Shown piece by piece: positions 33,689-44,209 of a stretch of 64,000 bases of DNA (its first letter is position 1; each line of letters opens with the position of its first letter). The notes beneath the pieces were generated by a model that made no database searches, was not told where the DNA came from, and was given only the letters and a program-made list of their open reading frames with translations. Made by a program: the position numbers and the translations under genes. This stretch comes from Agrostemma githago (Eukaryota; Streptophyta; Magnoliopsida; Caryophyllales; Caryophyllaceae): contig OY288243.1 of the NCBI GenBank assembly GCA_958450325.1, positions 48,934,878-48,998,877 on the forward strand, in the 5' to 3' direction.

Positions 33689-36057
33689 TGTCCACCCATT
33701 CCCGCCGTGTTCGTTTTGAGGAGGAGGACGACGAGGCGATGTCGGCGTACGACGGGGTTCAGGTCAGTGGATCTGGGGAGGGTGCAGGGCGACATGTCCT
33801 CTGACGCGTCCGTAGAGGTGGTGGAGCCTTTATCCCTGGTCCCTCTTCGGGCCTTGCGTATTTCTGTTTGTGGACCTCCTCGAGGGGGGGTGACCTCCAC
33901 TCCTGCGGGGGGCGGCGAAAAAGTGCCGTCTTCTGGAGTTTCCGGGGGAGAGGTGGTTGAGGGGTAGTTCGATGATTTTACGCCGTCGCCTTCGGGAAGG
34001 CGCCCCTCGTGGGGGGGGGGGGATTCTTCTGAGGGGGATGGCCCATCTCAATGCCGTCCGGATTCCACTTATGGGCCGGCGGAAGGGTGGTTAGAGACCA
34101 TCGAGGGTGGTGGCCGTTTTCCTCGTCACGCCCATAGTTTGGTGGATGAGGATTGGCGCCAAAAGGTCCTTAACGCCGATGGCCTTGACGCCGCCCGGGA
34201 GCTTTATCCTTTGGGGGAGGGTTATGACTATATGCTGCCGGAACCGGGTCAGTCGGTTTGTTCTCCTCCTGAGGGCTGTGTTGGGGTGTCGGTGGAGTCT
34301 TTGAAGTTTGGTTTGCGTTTTCCCCTTGACCCCTTTGTGGAGGAGGTGTTCTGTCGTATGAACCTGGCGTTGGGTCAGCTGACTCCTCAGGCTTTTCGCG
34401 CCATCATCTCATACCGTTGGGTGTGCCGGTTTAGGAAGTGGAGGCCCTAGGTGGAGGCGTTTAGGTTCATGGCGCATCTCAAGGTAGTGCCGACCTCTTC
34501 CTATTGGGCTCTGGGCCGGCGAGGCAAGTACGTTACTTCCTACCCCATACTTTCAAACTGCCATAAATGGAAGACCGCCTTTCTGTATGTGCGCTCGGCT
34601 CGGCGATGGGTTGTTCCTCGACTGTTTCAGTCGGACGTTCGTGTCAACATGGAGAGTGATGAGGAGGTGGGGCGTTGTCTGGATTTGAGGGAATGCAGCC
34701 TGGGGCCGCCAGATAGGGAGATTGTTGGCGCCTTCCCCGCTGTAATGAAGTGGATTGGTAGGGAGAGGGTGGCCACACCTTCAATCTGGCTGCCTCATTT
34801 TGACCTAATTTCGAGGAATGATTACTTGGAACGGGTGGGCATGAGCGTTCCTGTCGCCGGCCCAGGTATCTGGCGACCAACCTACTCATTTGTGCCGTCC
34901 ACTTTTCTCGATAGCGAGCAGACCCTAAATCCTTTGCCCATTTTTCTGCCTAATTTTGCAGGCAGCAGGTCGGCCGTCCCTTGGACGTCTTAGGAGCTTG
35001 ACTTATTGGGATTAGATCCTTCCCTTCGCCCGCTCATCACCACGCCGCCGCCTCCTCCGCTTGATCGCCCGACGATCATGACCTACCGGAAGTCGAGATT
35101 CTCCAGGACGAGGAGGGATGCTACTACCCCAGAATTTGGGGAGGTCCCCCCCCGAAGAGGCAAGCCGTGGGGGCGCCTTCTGCCGTTCATGAGGCGGCTA
35201 TGAGCGTAGCCGGCGTAAAGGCCGATGTTGGGGCTTCTGAGGTTGTCACCTCTCCGAGGACGACAGGCTCTCCGGTCGTTACCGTGGCCGCCTTCCCCGG
35301 TCCGCCAGAGGCTTTTGAGCCGCCCTCCGACCAGGGGGACACAGTTATCCGCCTGGAGGCTTCCCAAGATTGGTATATTATGCGTGACGTTGCCGCCGCC
35401 ATGGACACGCCCCTCCCTACTTTGTCTGAGCTCTCCCCTTTTAGGATACTGGAGGGGGACATTTCGTCCGTTGATCGGATTCAGACTCCTGCTTAGTTGG
35501 AGAATGTCTATCGTGGCATGGGAGAGGATCTCTCTAAGTCTATTCAAGCCATTATCAAGATCAAGAAGGCGGCAGAGGAGGGCGCTAGGTTGATGTCTCG
35601 TTTGCAGGAGGCGGAGCTGAAATTGGAGACGGAAATGCAGCTAAGGCTGGAGGCGGAGGAGAAAGAGGTGGCCGGTCGTGTGGAGCTGGAGGCTCTCCAA
35701 GGGGTTCACTCCTCTTGTGAGCCATCCAGGAAAGCCTTGGGGGGTCAGTTGGAGGCTGCTTGCGCCGAGATGGCGTCTATTCGCGCCGAGATGGAGTCCC
35801 TTCAGTCGAAGCTGGTGGCGGCTGAGCAGGACGTGGCGGCAAAGTCTCAAGAAATTGATGACTTGGAGAAGGAAGGTGGTGAGGCTTATATGGATGGGAT
35901 GAATGTTGTCGTCGCCTTGACGTCCAAAGCTCTTCTTGAGTATGACCCCAACTTTGATTTTGGTCGGTATAATCCAATATACAAGCGCCTTCGAGCTGAG
36001 GAGGAGGAGCATGAGGATGGGTCGCCGGAGGCGGCACCTCTGTCTTCCTCGAAATAG
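33689..36057 (+). pseudogene. Antisense ORF of element C (Transposase_28/PF04195-like plus coiled coil), broken
   Basis: It is the homologue of the intact gene at 56717-59065. Shared landmarks are LYPLGEGYDY, LKFGLRFPLDPFVEEVF, LALGQLTPQAFRAIISYRWV, IWLPHFDLISRNDYLERVG and, after the intron, LGLDPSL. A long Glu/Leu-rich coiled coil (about 35540-35880) and a Tyr/Pro-rich tail follow. This is the protein class annotated as putative gypsy-type transposon, found in antisense in Tat elements; its role is unknown. Defects: a frameshift near 33800, TAG at 34448-34450, TAG at 34990-34992, a frame change near 35150 and TAG at 35494-35496. It converges with pol, the tandem array lying between. Confidence 0.7.
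34866..34961 (+). other. Intron of the element C antisense gene
   Basis: CCCAG/GTATCT at the 5' side and TTTCTGCCTAATTTTGCAG/G at the 3' side give a 96-nt phase-1 intron. The homologous gene of element B has an intron at the same point of the protein and in the same phase. Confidence 0.65.
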
Positions 36058-36454
36058 GAACTCGGGCCGTCGTCCTCTTGTGCCTCATGTACCCTCAAGG
36101 AGGGAGAGGAGGGGGCGGCAGAAGAGTCGGCTGACACCGCTCACTCTTCTACCCCCTCTTGAGGCTATTTGTGGATTCCTCGCACCTACCCTTTGAGGTT
36201 CAGGCATAGGCTTGCCCTCCATGCTTCATCGTTTTTTCCCCTTTTTGTCGTATTTGTAGGTGGCGCTTGATCCTTTGGGGACGGCTGCCGGACTTGTAAT
36301 AGTCGTAGCCTTATTTTGACTTCCTATTGTAACTAACATTCGACGCCTTTGACGCCTTTTATCTTTCATTTTGGTTATGTTTTAAGTCCTATTATGTTGC
36401 TGCTTGGTGTTTTTTGTTGTTTCGAGTTGGTCATAACATTACGACGGTCCTCGT
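36058..36454. other. Spacer after the antisense ORF of element C
   Basis: No gene; this is the likely 3' untranslated region of the antisense gene. Confidence 0.4.
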
Positions 36455-36977
36455 TCTAATTTCATGCCCCCACACTTTGGGTGGGGGAGATTTGGTCAGG
36501 GGGCCGACTGTGGTTATGGCCACAGGCGGTTCCCGACTTATGCCCCCACACCTTGGGTGGGGGAGATTTGGTCATGGGGCCGGCTGTGGATATGACCACA
36601 GGCGGTTCCCGACTTATGCCCCCACACTTTGGGTGGGGAGATTTGGTCATGGGGCCGGCTGTGGATATGACCACAGGCGGTTCCCGACTTATGCCCCCAC
36701 ACTTTGGGGGGGGGAGAGATTTGGTCAGGGGGCCGGCTGTGGTTATGACCATAGGCGGTTCCCGACTTATGCCCCCACACTTTGGGTGGGGGAGATTTGG
36801 TCAGGGGGCCGGCTATGGTTATGACCCCAGGCGGTTCCCGACTTATGCCCCCACACTTTGGGTGGGGGAGATTTGGTCAGGGGGCCGGCTGTGGTTATGA
36901 CTACAGGCGGTTCCCGACTTATGCCTCCACACTTTGGGTGGGGGAGATATGGTCAGGGGGCCGGCTGTGGTTATGAC
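36455..36977. repeat. 75-78-bp tandem array of element C, left part
   Basis: About seven units contain TTCCCGACTTATGCCCCCACACTTTGGGTGGGGGAG-like sequence. Each unit has two short hairpins: CCCCCAC with GTGGGGG around ACTTTGG, and TGTGGT with ACCACA around TATG. The array lies tail-to-tail between integrase and the antisense gene. The Athila element is inserted in the eighth unit, and the array resumes at 48357. Long open frames here are by-products of the periodicity. Confidence 0.85.
36973..36977. repeat. Target-site duplication ATGAC, left copy
   Basis: Identical to 48357-48361 on the other side of the Athila element. Confidence 0.9.
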
Positions 36978-37269
36978 TGTTGTGTGCCAAATTTGGACCG
37001 TTTTTCCTCCCATTTAGACTCGTTTTTTCTTTGTTTTGCGAGAATAGAGTGCGATTATCGCCGTATTTTGCGTAATTCTCGCATTAGTGTCTCCCTTTTG
37101 TATTTTACGTGTTTTTGGTAGTTTCCTGTCTATTTTAATAGGATTTTCGACCGAAAACGTGTTTGAGCTTCTACGAGCATGAGAGAGATACGGTCCAAGA
37201 ACAAAGCACACAACTGAAAGTTCGAGTAATCCAATTGATCGACGAAGAAAGAGACCGGAAAAGAGGAGA

Positions 37270-37512
37270 AACACCACCGGGTGAAGTTTCGCCCGTTGAG
37301 TCATCACCGGGCGAAGTTTCGCCCGACGACATTTTCCACCTCCCCGAAGATTATCATGGCACCCACGACCGGGCGAAATTTTGCCCACCGGGTGAAATTT
37401 CTCCCGATGGAGAAACCGGGCCGAAATCGCATTTTGAGAAGAAAAACTCACCGGGTGAAATTTCACCCGGTGGGATTATTATGACGAGCCGCAGGGTGAA
37501 ATTTCACCTCAT
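37270..37512 (+). promoter_or_regulatory. Palindrome cluster in the Athila LTR
   Basis: Five or six copies of a self-complementary CCGGGYGAAATTTCRCCCGG motif occur within 240 bp, ending about 85 bp before the TATA box. A perfect 20-bp palindrome is at 37451-37470. The 3' LTR repeats the cluster (perfect copy at 47037-47056) and a third cluster precedes the 590-codon ORF. These are candidate binding sites for a dimeric protein. Confidence 0.7.
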
Positions 37513-37594
37513 GAAGATGCAAAGGGTGAAGGTCTAGCTTAAAGAAGAGGAATTGGATTGTGGGCCTTAAACTTGTGTGACCCATTAAGAATTC

Positions 37595-37602
37595 TATAAA
37601 TA
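37595..37602 (+). promoter_or_regulatory. TATA box of the Athila 5' LTR
   Basis: TATAAATA in the context AATTCTATAAATACTC, conserved at 47181-47188 in the 3' LTR. Confidence 0.65.
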
Positions 37603-38772
37603 CTCTTCCTAGGGTTTTGTGCCTCCTTGAGCCTTGAGTGTGCCTTGGGAGAGCCCTTAGGAGTAGGAGTAGTTTAGAAGATTTCTAGAGTAGTTTAGAA
37701 GATCGCTAGTAAGTAGTAGTAGATTGTAGCAAGCTCTCTAGTAAAATCTCTCAAAACAATTATTAGATCTACTTAGTATTAGTCTAATTACTCTATAATT
37801 AGTAGACAAATCTCCATCTTGTGTGAAGATTCAAGATTCAAGGGTTTTGCAAGGGTTTATGTGACAAGGCTCTTGTTTTATCTCTTGAAGATTTATATTG
37901 CTTTTATTGAAGATGGAAGATTTATGCATGGATTAGTGACAAATTCTTGTATATTTTTCCAAGATTCAATCTTTTATGTTATCTTCATCTTTCTCCTTAG
38001 TCTTCTCCATAGTTGGTAAATTCTTTCCTCTCTCTTTTCTCCATTAGTTAGTTTATGATTCTCTCTCCTTTGTTAGCCTCTCTTTAGATTGTGTGCTAGC
38101 TAATCTCTCTCTTTAGTGTTAATTGTTATTGTAGTTGTTATGCATGCTTTAGTTAAATTCTGTTTAGTTAGTGTTTTGTTGTTAATCACCATGACTAGTG
38201 AGTAGATTTTATTGTTGGGGAATTAGGGAGGAGGATTTGCATTATTTGATTCAAGGGATGTTGGTGGGTTGCTTACTTGTTGATCATCAATTTTAAGGTT
38301 TTTGTGTCTTTGTTGATCTAGAACCGCGGCTAGATTGACCTTCACTCATTTCTATCAATTTGGGGAAACTCAGGGTAGAAATTACATTAATTTGAGACTT
38401 ACCCTTTCGTCGCGAATGCGGGTTTAGGTAGGTTGGGTGAAGAAACCGAAAGGTGGCACTCTCCCTTTTTGACGTTGTAACTAAAACTCGATCCCGAGAC
38501 TTTAAAGACCCCATTTCCGAATCCCGACTCTCCTCAACACCTTTCCTAATTATTGTCCCTAGACTTAGTAGTGTAGTTCGCTAGCCTTAGTTTGACTACT
38601 CTCATCCCAAAACCCCCATCTCAATTCCAATCACGATTGAACTCTAGACTTGACCAATATCGCTTAATCCTCTCCCTGTGGATCGATCCCGACCTACCGC
38701 TACTACACTAGTTAGGTTAGTCGGAGTTATAAATATTGTTTGCATGCGTGTCGACGATAGCGCGCATCAAAA

Positions 38773-38790
38773 TGGCGCCGTTGCCGGGGA
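38773..38790 (+). promoter_or_regulatory. Primer-binding site, tRNA-Asp type
   Basis: TGGCGCCGTTGCCGGGGA starts three bases after the LTR and matches the 3' end of plant tRNA-Asp, the usual Athila primer. Confidence 0.85.
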
Positions 38791-39063
38791 GACAGTGATT
38801 AGTTAATTGATTAAGTCTTAGTTTTATTGTGATTGGATAATTGTTTTTCTTTCCTCCTACCCTAGTGCCATTAGGTGCTAGGAGGACTCATTGTTTGTTG
38901 AGTCTTTGCTAGGTGTACTCTTGATTTAGATTGCTTGATCCCCATTCGGAGAGCAAGTCGCTTGAAAATATTGTGACCGAAGCAATTACTTGATATTGTG
39001 ATCTTCCATCAATTTCACCATTTCTCAACACTCCATCCTCAAACAACTTACAAGGATTCAAGT

Positions 39064-40556
39064 ATGGCTACACTTGGGTCCAATTCTCAACCATCTATTG
39101 AAGAAATTTCTTCACCCGTCTTCATTGGAGCCACCCGGAGAGTTTTGAGCTTAAACCTTCCATCATCCATTTAATTCAACAACAAACTTTCCGAGGTTTG
39201 CCGGATGAAGATGTGATAGAGCATGTTTGTCTTTTCAAGGAAAGTCTTATTGGTGTCAAGCTTGAAGGTGTCACCGAGTGCCAATTACATCGGATCCTTT
39301 TTCCTCGCACCTTGCGTGATGGAGCAAGGAGATGGATTAAGAGTTTCCCCAACAATACTTTTCGCACTTGGGAACATTTGAGCAACGCCTTCCTCGAAAA
39401 ATACTACCCACCATCCAAGACCAACAAATTCCGAAGAGAAATTCAAACATTCCAACAACAAGAAAATGAAAGCATAGGTAAAGCCTGGGACCGATTTCAA
39501 ACGTTGCAAAGGAAATGTCCGCACCACGGCATCCCTAGTTGGCTTCTACTTCATATATTCTTCCACTCGTTATTAGACAACGCCAAAGATACTGTTAATG
39601 CGGCGGCAAAAGGTGATTTCTTTTTGCTAAATGAAATTGAATCTACAAAACTCATTGAAAGGATAGCCAAGAATGATGAATACTCCGAAAATGATCAACA
39701 TGAGGAGCTAAGTGGTGAATTCGACATCGTCAACCGAGAGGAGAACCGAACTTGAAGCTAGAGTTGAGGAATTGGTTAGGCAATTTGAAGTATATGTTGC
39801 TAGAGCCAATTCTCCACCCAAGACTAGAACATCTCCACAAAGATCATCTCCACCAAGATGGTCATCCATTTCACCACCTAAATTGTATCGTATTGAAATT
39901 CCATGTGATCATTGCGGGAGATATGACCACGATTCTGAATTGTGTATGAGAAAGGAGAGTGCTTATCAAGCCAACACCCAAAGAACCCATGAAAAATCTC
40001 AAACGAACAACCTAATTTGGGGACTGGATTTTATTCCATGCCTACTCAAGGATCACATCCTTTTCCAAGAGCCCCCAATCAAAGGGTTTATCCAAATTCA
40101 CATGGTTTCTATTATCAACCGAGACCTCCTCACACAAATCAATTCAATCAATGCTATTATTATTCTCAAGGACCGCCTAGACCAAACTAAGTTCCTCCCT
40201 TTGGAACCCATCCTCCATTCAATCAAGGTCCTCCCTTTGGAAACAATCCTCCATTCAATCAAGGTCCTCCAAGGAACTTTCAAGGTAATTCTCAACCCTT
40301 TTATGACATTCAACAAACAATCAATTTTCTATTGAAAGAAAATGCGTCAAATCGAGCTAGACTTGAAGCTTTAGAGGCACGTTCGGCCTCACAAGGTCAA
40401 TCTTCTCAAGAACCGACCAATTCTTTCAATCATGCATCCGTGAATGCCATTAAGGTAATGAGCAAAAAGGAACCGGAGAAATCCTTTGACCCACAAACTA
40501 CATCTCATCCCTCAATCAATGAAAACGGTGAGAAAGTGGTTAAGGACGTAACCTAA
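39064..40556 (+). pseudogene. Athila gag, frameshifted
   Basis: The ATG at 39064 opens a short frame. The capsid-like core runs in another frame from about 39135 to 39755, with DEDVIEHVCLFKE, LRDGARRWIKSFP and KTNKFRREIQTF, typical of the Retrotrans_gag fold. A further frame change near 39750 leads to a coiled-coil start and the knuckle CDHCGRYDHDSELC (CX2CX4HX4C) at about 39900. A third frame, from about 40330, carries the tail and meets TAA at 40554-40556. Gag would form particles and bind the RNA. At least three lesions make this copy non-functional. It sits about 270 bp after the primer-binding site, as in related elements. Confidence 0.75.
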
Positions 40557-41552
40557 AGACCAAGAAGAGATCCATCAAAGTACCTTGTAGGAGACATTGC
40601 GTATGTTATTGAACAAATTCCCATAGAGGACACAAATCTAGTGTCTAGGATCGAAGTGCCCCACTTGAACGACAAGACACAAACCCCATCCAACAACCAA
40701 GCTTTGGGCATGATAACATTCACCGATCTTATCAAGAATATTGATACAAGCACATCCATGCTTACCCCGTCCGATTACATCCGAGACATCATTTTGAAAC
40801 CCGCTGAGAAGGAAAAAGCTCCCGTCTCTCCAAAGACCAACCCTAGAGTCACAATTCCCATCAAACTAGGAGATCCGGGTAGCTTTGCCATTCCATGCTC
40901 CATCGACCATGTCTTAATAGACCGGGCTTTGTGCGACCTTGGCGCCGACATTAGTTTGATGCCCTTAGCCATTGCTCGCACTATTTATATTAAAGACTTG
41001 GATTACTTCCCTGTGAATGTGCAAATGGCCGATGGAACCACTAAGGAGCCCTACGGATTGGCCCGTAATCTCATGGTTAATGTGGGGAATTTATATATCC
41101 CCACCGACTTCGTCATTTTAGACATGCCAATTGAGGAGCGAAATCCTATCCTCTTGGGACGGCATTTCCTAGCTACCGGTGGGGTGATTATCGATGTGAA
41201 GTGAGGGCGTTTATCTTTCGATGTCGCTAATGAAATGATCCAATTTGTGCTTCCCGCGTTCCTTCCCGAAGATCCTCCTAATACGAAGTTTTGGAACCAA
41301 ATGGTAGAGTTCCCATCAAATGAAGAGCCTTCTACCGAAGATCTTGACTACGATGATGAAGAAGACGACAGTGCCCTATTCATACTTGGTTCTACCTTCG
41401 ACGAGGATATTCTCGAAGAATTTGCAATGCTTCCCGAGGTAGCACAACTTATGAATATGCCGGAGTTTAGAGAAAAGATCAAGATCAGTAATGTGGAATT
41501 CGAAGTGAATGATCAAGACCCTCCGGGTTGCTTTTCAAGCAACCCCGATTAA
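40557..41552 (+). pseudogene. Athila protease region and linker
   Basis: In the same frame as the gag tail, a retropepsin-like segment shows PCSIDHVLIDRALCDLGADISLMP near 40890-40980 with DLG at the catalytic site, as is usual in Athila instead of DSG or DTG, and later ILLGRHFLATGGVIIDV. A TGA at 41202-41204 interrupts the frame. The continuation (MIQFVLPAF, an acidic stretch, then EEFAMLPEVAQLMN) is open to 41552. In complete elements this linker leads into reverse transcriptase; here coding ends, so the pol deletion joint lies close by. Confidence 0.7.
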
Positions 41553-42436
41553 ACTCAAACTATTCAATTCGGTTTGGTGGTGTCCATAATAACCACCTTG
41601 TAAATATTTTTATATTCTTTTCTCTTTTTATTTCTCCTTGGACAATAGCTTTTGGATTTTTCTTTTGGAGCGTGTTTGGTACCTGCAGGAACCGTGAAGA
41701 TTTCTTTTGGAATTATTGGGTTGCGCTATGAATTTTGATAGTTTTTCTCCATGTAGCTAATACATGGGTCGAGAGGATTAATTTTATTGAAGAGTTAAGG
41801 ATGATTTGGGCCAAGTCGAAGAAGATTTTTCGTAGCAAAGTCTTATTTTGAAGTGGATTATTTTACCGGGTGAAATTTCACCCGATGGCAACTTTGCTCA
41901 AACTAATGGAACTGACGGGAATTCCGTCGGGCAAAATTTTACTCGGTGGAATCTCAGCGGGCGAAATTTTGCCCTACGGTGAAAATATTTTGCGACTTGG
42001 AATTTGACGGAAATCCGACCGGGCGAAATTTCGCCCGATGGAATCTGACCGGGCGAAATTTCACCGGTGGTGAAATAGCGCGGAAATGCCAAATCTTGAC
42101 CCGAGCACCGTCGGGTGAAATTTCACCCGGTGGGTGACCACCGGGCGAAAAAACACCCCGCGGCCCATATACCCAGCAAAACCCTCCTTCATTATTCATA
42201 TTTCCTCTCTCTCTCCTCAACCAAACCCCAAAAATCCCAAACAAACCCCAAATCTACCACCTTAAACCACCTCTAATCCCTCAATTCCTCCATCAAATTC
42301 CAATTAAATTATATATTCTTCATCCTCATCACATTCCTAACATTTCCTTGGAGTTTGTTTTTGAAAATCGTTCAAGTTCCGACAAACCCCAAACCGAGAC
42401 CGTCAACACCTTATTTATCAAGATCAAGCATCAAGG
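41553..42436 (+). other. Non-coding gap replacing pol, with palindrome cluster
   Basis: There is no open frame of value. This is where reverse transcriptase, RNase H and integrase should be. The middle holds a palindrome cluster, followed by a C-rich leader-like stretch and ATTATATATTC at about 42307, about 130 bp before the next ORF. Confidence 0.6.
41863..42150 (+). promoter_or_regulatory. Internal palindrome cluster upstream of the 590-codon ORF
   Basis: Six or seven copies of CCGGGYGAAATTTCRCCCGG-type palindromes lie here, including a perfect CGGGCGAAATTTCGCCCG at 42020-42037. They are the same motif family as in the LTRs. The cluster ends about 290 bp before the ATG. Confidence 0.7.
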
Positions 42437-44209
42437 ATGAGAAGGGTAAAGAAAATGGCAAGGAAACGGATTTCTTCAATGCTTAATAGGAATTCGGGGT
42501 CAACATCGTCCTCTAGGTCGGAGGAGACGGCCGAGGCTCGGGACGAATCTGTCCCGACGCCGGTTCAGACACAAAGACCAATACCGCGCGAACAACCTGT
42601 TCCGCTTGAGGTACGTTACCCGAAAATTCGCCGTAGTTTCCGTCATACTGATTCTGGTTTATATTTCGCTAAAAAAGCTCATCATGATAGATGTAAAAAA
42701 TTTTGGGTCTGTCGTCTCGAGCCGACTCGTTGGGCGGCTCGAGATGTACTTGAGCGTATGGGTATAGACACGCAGGTGCAAGCAATGTGCCAAAGCCTTG
42801 GTCTTAGCAAGTTTTATGCCTCCGAGGAGAAAACTTTTCAGAAGTTGACGTGCGAGTTTTTCGCAACTTTCGAGCTAAGTGGTGACGATAATGCCACTGT
42901 CTCGTTTCAGTTGCGAGAAACTCTGTACGTCCTCAACTTGAGGGACTTTGGTGCATTGATTGGTTTACCTTCTTTGGTCCTTGGAAGGCCTAGGGCGGGA
43001 CAAACTCGGGACGATAAATTCGGCCGAGATCGATTCTGGTTTAAAATAGCCCGCCAGAGGACTTTCAAGGGAGGGAAGATGCGTTCTTTCTCTACTCGAA
43101 ACCCCATCCTTCGGTATTTGGCACGTATCATAGCCAACTCATTCCTGACAAGCTATGACACGCACCATAACTGTAGTGCCACAGCTGTACAATTATTGGA
43201 GGATGCGGTTTTGAACAGAGGCCCGTCTATCGATATGTCAGAGGCCTTAGCTACTCATTTTGCCCAGGTTACGAAGGGCAGCCACAAGAAAATTTCTTTC
43301 GGCGGTATTGTAACGATGATAGCTAAAGCGTTGGACATTGATTTTAGTGATTTGACACCAGTTGGCGGGGCGGGACTTTTCATAGATGAAGTTTATTGTC
43401 CTTTCCTTGTGTGGCCCCAGAAAGAGGATTATAACAGCTTGTTCTTGTATAAGATTACTGAAATGAGAGCCATTGCAATGCCTAACCACAAATGGGTTAG
43501 GCTAGATATTGAAGAGAACTTCGGCATGCCGAAGAGGTCTGGGGAGTACATTCGGGATAACACCCGAGGTAAGTTCTATATGGTTCAATACCCCGATGGA
43601 CCTTTAGATTATGGTGACGATGATATTGAGGTCGTAGACGTGTCGGAGGAGGAACCGGAGGTTGAAACCTCTCGGGATGAGGGTCATAGGACTTTACCGT
43701 CATCATCACATGGACCCCCCTCCTCCCATCAGACCGAACACCAGACCTCCCAGTTTTTCACACCCGACTTCGAATCACACAGACACTCCACGTTCACCCA
43801 GTCTACCCCAGATTTTCAGGAGGACGTCAACATGAGTCCTCCACGACACTTCTCGTTCTTCGGATCGGAGGACTTTTATAACCAGTGGGGGGAAGTTTAT
43901 GATCGTACACGTCAGACTTGGGAGAACTCGACCACCTCTTTGAACTTGGCCCAGGATGCCTATAATGTAGCCCGGGATGCGCGCGATACTGCGCATGGTT
44001 CTTACACGTACTCTAGGGAAGGCTTTGAGTTTACTTGGAGTAGTTTTGAGATGGCTAGGGACGCTGCTAGGGACGCCCAAGCAGCGAGGATGGCGGCGGA
44101 GGAGAACCAAAGGATGTTGCAACAGCAACAGAGCCTTTTTAATCAACTTTTCGGTGTGCCTCCGCCAGGGTCTTACTACCCACCACCTCGTCCCCCAGGT
44201 CCGATGTGA
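42437..44209 (+). CDS. Intact Athila extra ORF (ATHILA ORF-1/env-position), function unknown
   Basis: An uninterrupted 590-codon ORF starts at the first ATG after the palindrome cluster. The N-terminus is basic (RRVKKMARKR) and Ser/Thr/Glu-rich. Residues about 60-400 form a globular part with WAARDVLERMGI, YVLNLRDFGALIGLP and FGGIVTMIAKALDIDFSD. The C-terminus is acidic, then Ser/His/Pro-rich, ending in a Gln run and PPPGSYYPPPRPPGP. This fits the additional protein of Athila elements (ATHILA ORF-1 type, or a strongly changed env-position ORF). I see no signal peptide or membrane segment, so an envelope role is not supported. It is the only undamaged gene of the element, in contrast to the broken gag. 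Confidence 0.7.
   Translation: MRRVKKMARKRISSMLNRNSGSTSSSRSEETAEARDESVPTPVQTQRPIPREQPVPLEVRYPKIRRSFRHTDSGLYFAKKAHHDRCKKFWVCRLEPTRWAARDVLERMGIDTQVQAMCQSLGLSKFYASEEKTFQKLTCEFFATFELSGDDNATVSFQLRETLYVLNLRDFGALIGLPSLVLGRPRAGQTRDDKFGRDRFWFKIARQRTFKGGKMRSFSTRNPILRYLARIIANSFLTSYDTHHNCSATAVQLLEDAVLNRGPSIDMSEALATHFAQVTKGSHKKISFGGIVTMIAKALDIDFSDLTPVGGAGLFIDEVYCPFLVWPQKEDYNSLFLYKITEMRAIAMPNHKWVRLDIEENFGMPKRSGEYIRDNTRGKFYMVQYPDGPLDYGDDDIEVVDVSEEEPEVETSRDEGHRTLPSSSHGPPSSHQTEHQTSQFFTPDFESHRHSTFTQSTPDFQEDVNMSPPRHFSFFGSEDFYNQWGEVYDRTRQTWENSTTSLNLAQDAYNVARDARDTAHGSYTYSREGFEFTWSSFEMARDAARDAQAARMAAEENQRMLQQQQSLFNQLFGVPPPGSYYPPPRPPGPM

Larger units (their letters stand above)
36978..38769 (+). repeat. 5' LTR of the Athila element
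   Basis: It begins TGTTGTGTGCCAAA and ends CGCGCATCA next to the primer-binding site. It contains a palindrome cluster (37270-37512), a TATA box at 37595-37602 and a long pyrimidine-rich right half. Few differences separate it from the 3' copy. Confidence 0.9.

Noticed and set aside
33629..33967. 112-codon open frame at the start of the element C antisense gene
   Set aside because: The ATG frame at 33689 is the better start; this frame is only the continuation after a frameshift and is included in the pseudogene.
36414..36976. Several overlapping open frames with Gly/Trp/Asp repeats on both strands
   Set aside because: They follow the 75-78-bp periodicity of the tandem array; stop-free frames result from repetition, not from a gene.
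37163..37537. Open frame with repeated GEISPG-type segments in the Athila LTR (also 46743-47123 and 41946-42244)
   Set aside because: The peptide repeat is the translation of the palindrome cluster, which reads similarly on both strands; it lies in the LTR promoter region.
42437..44209. Envelope glycoprotein
   Set aside because: The position fits, but no signal peptide, membrane segment or surface-protein features are visible.
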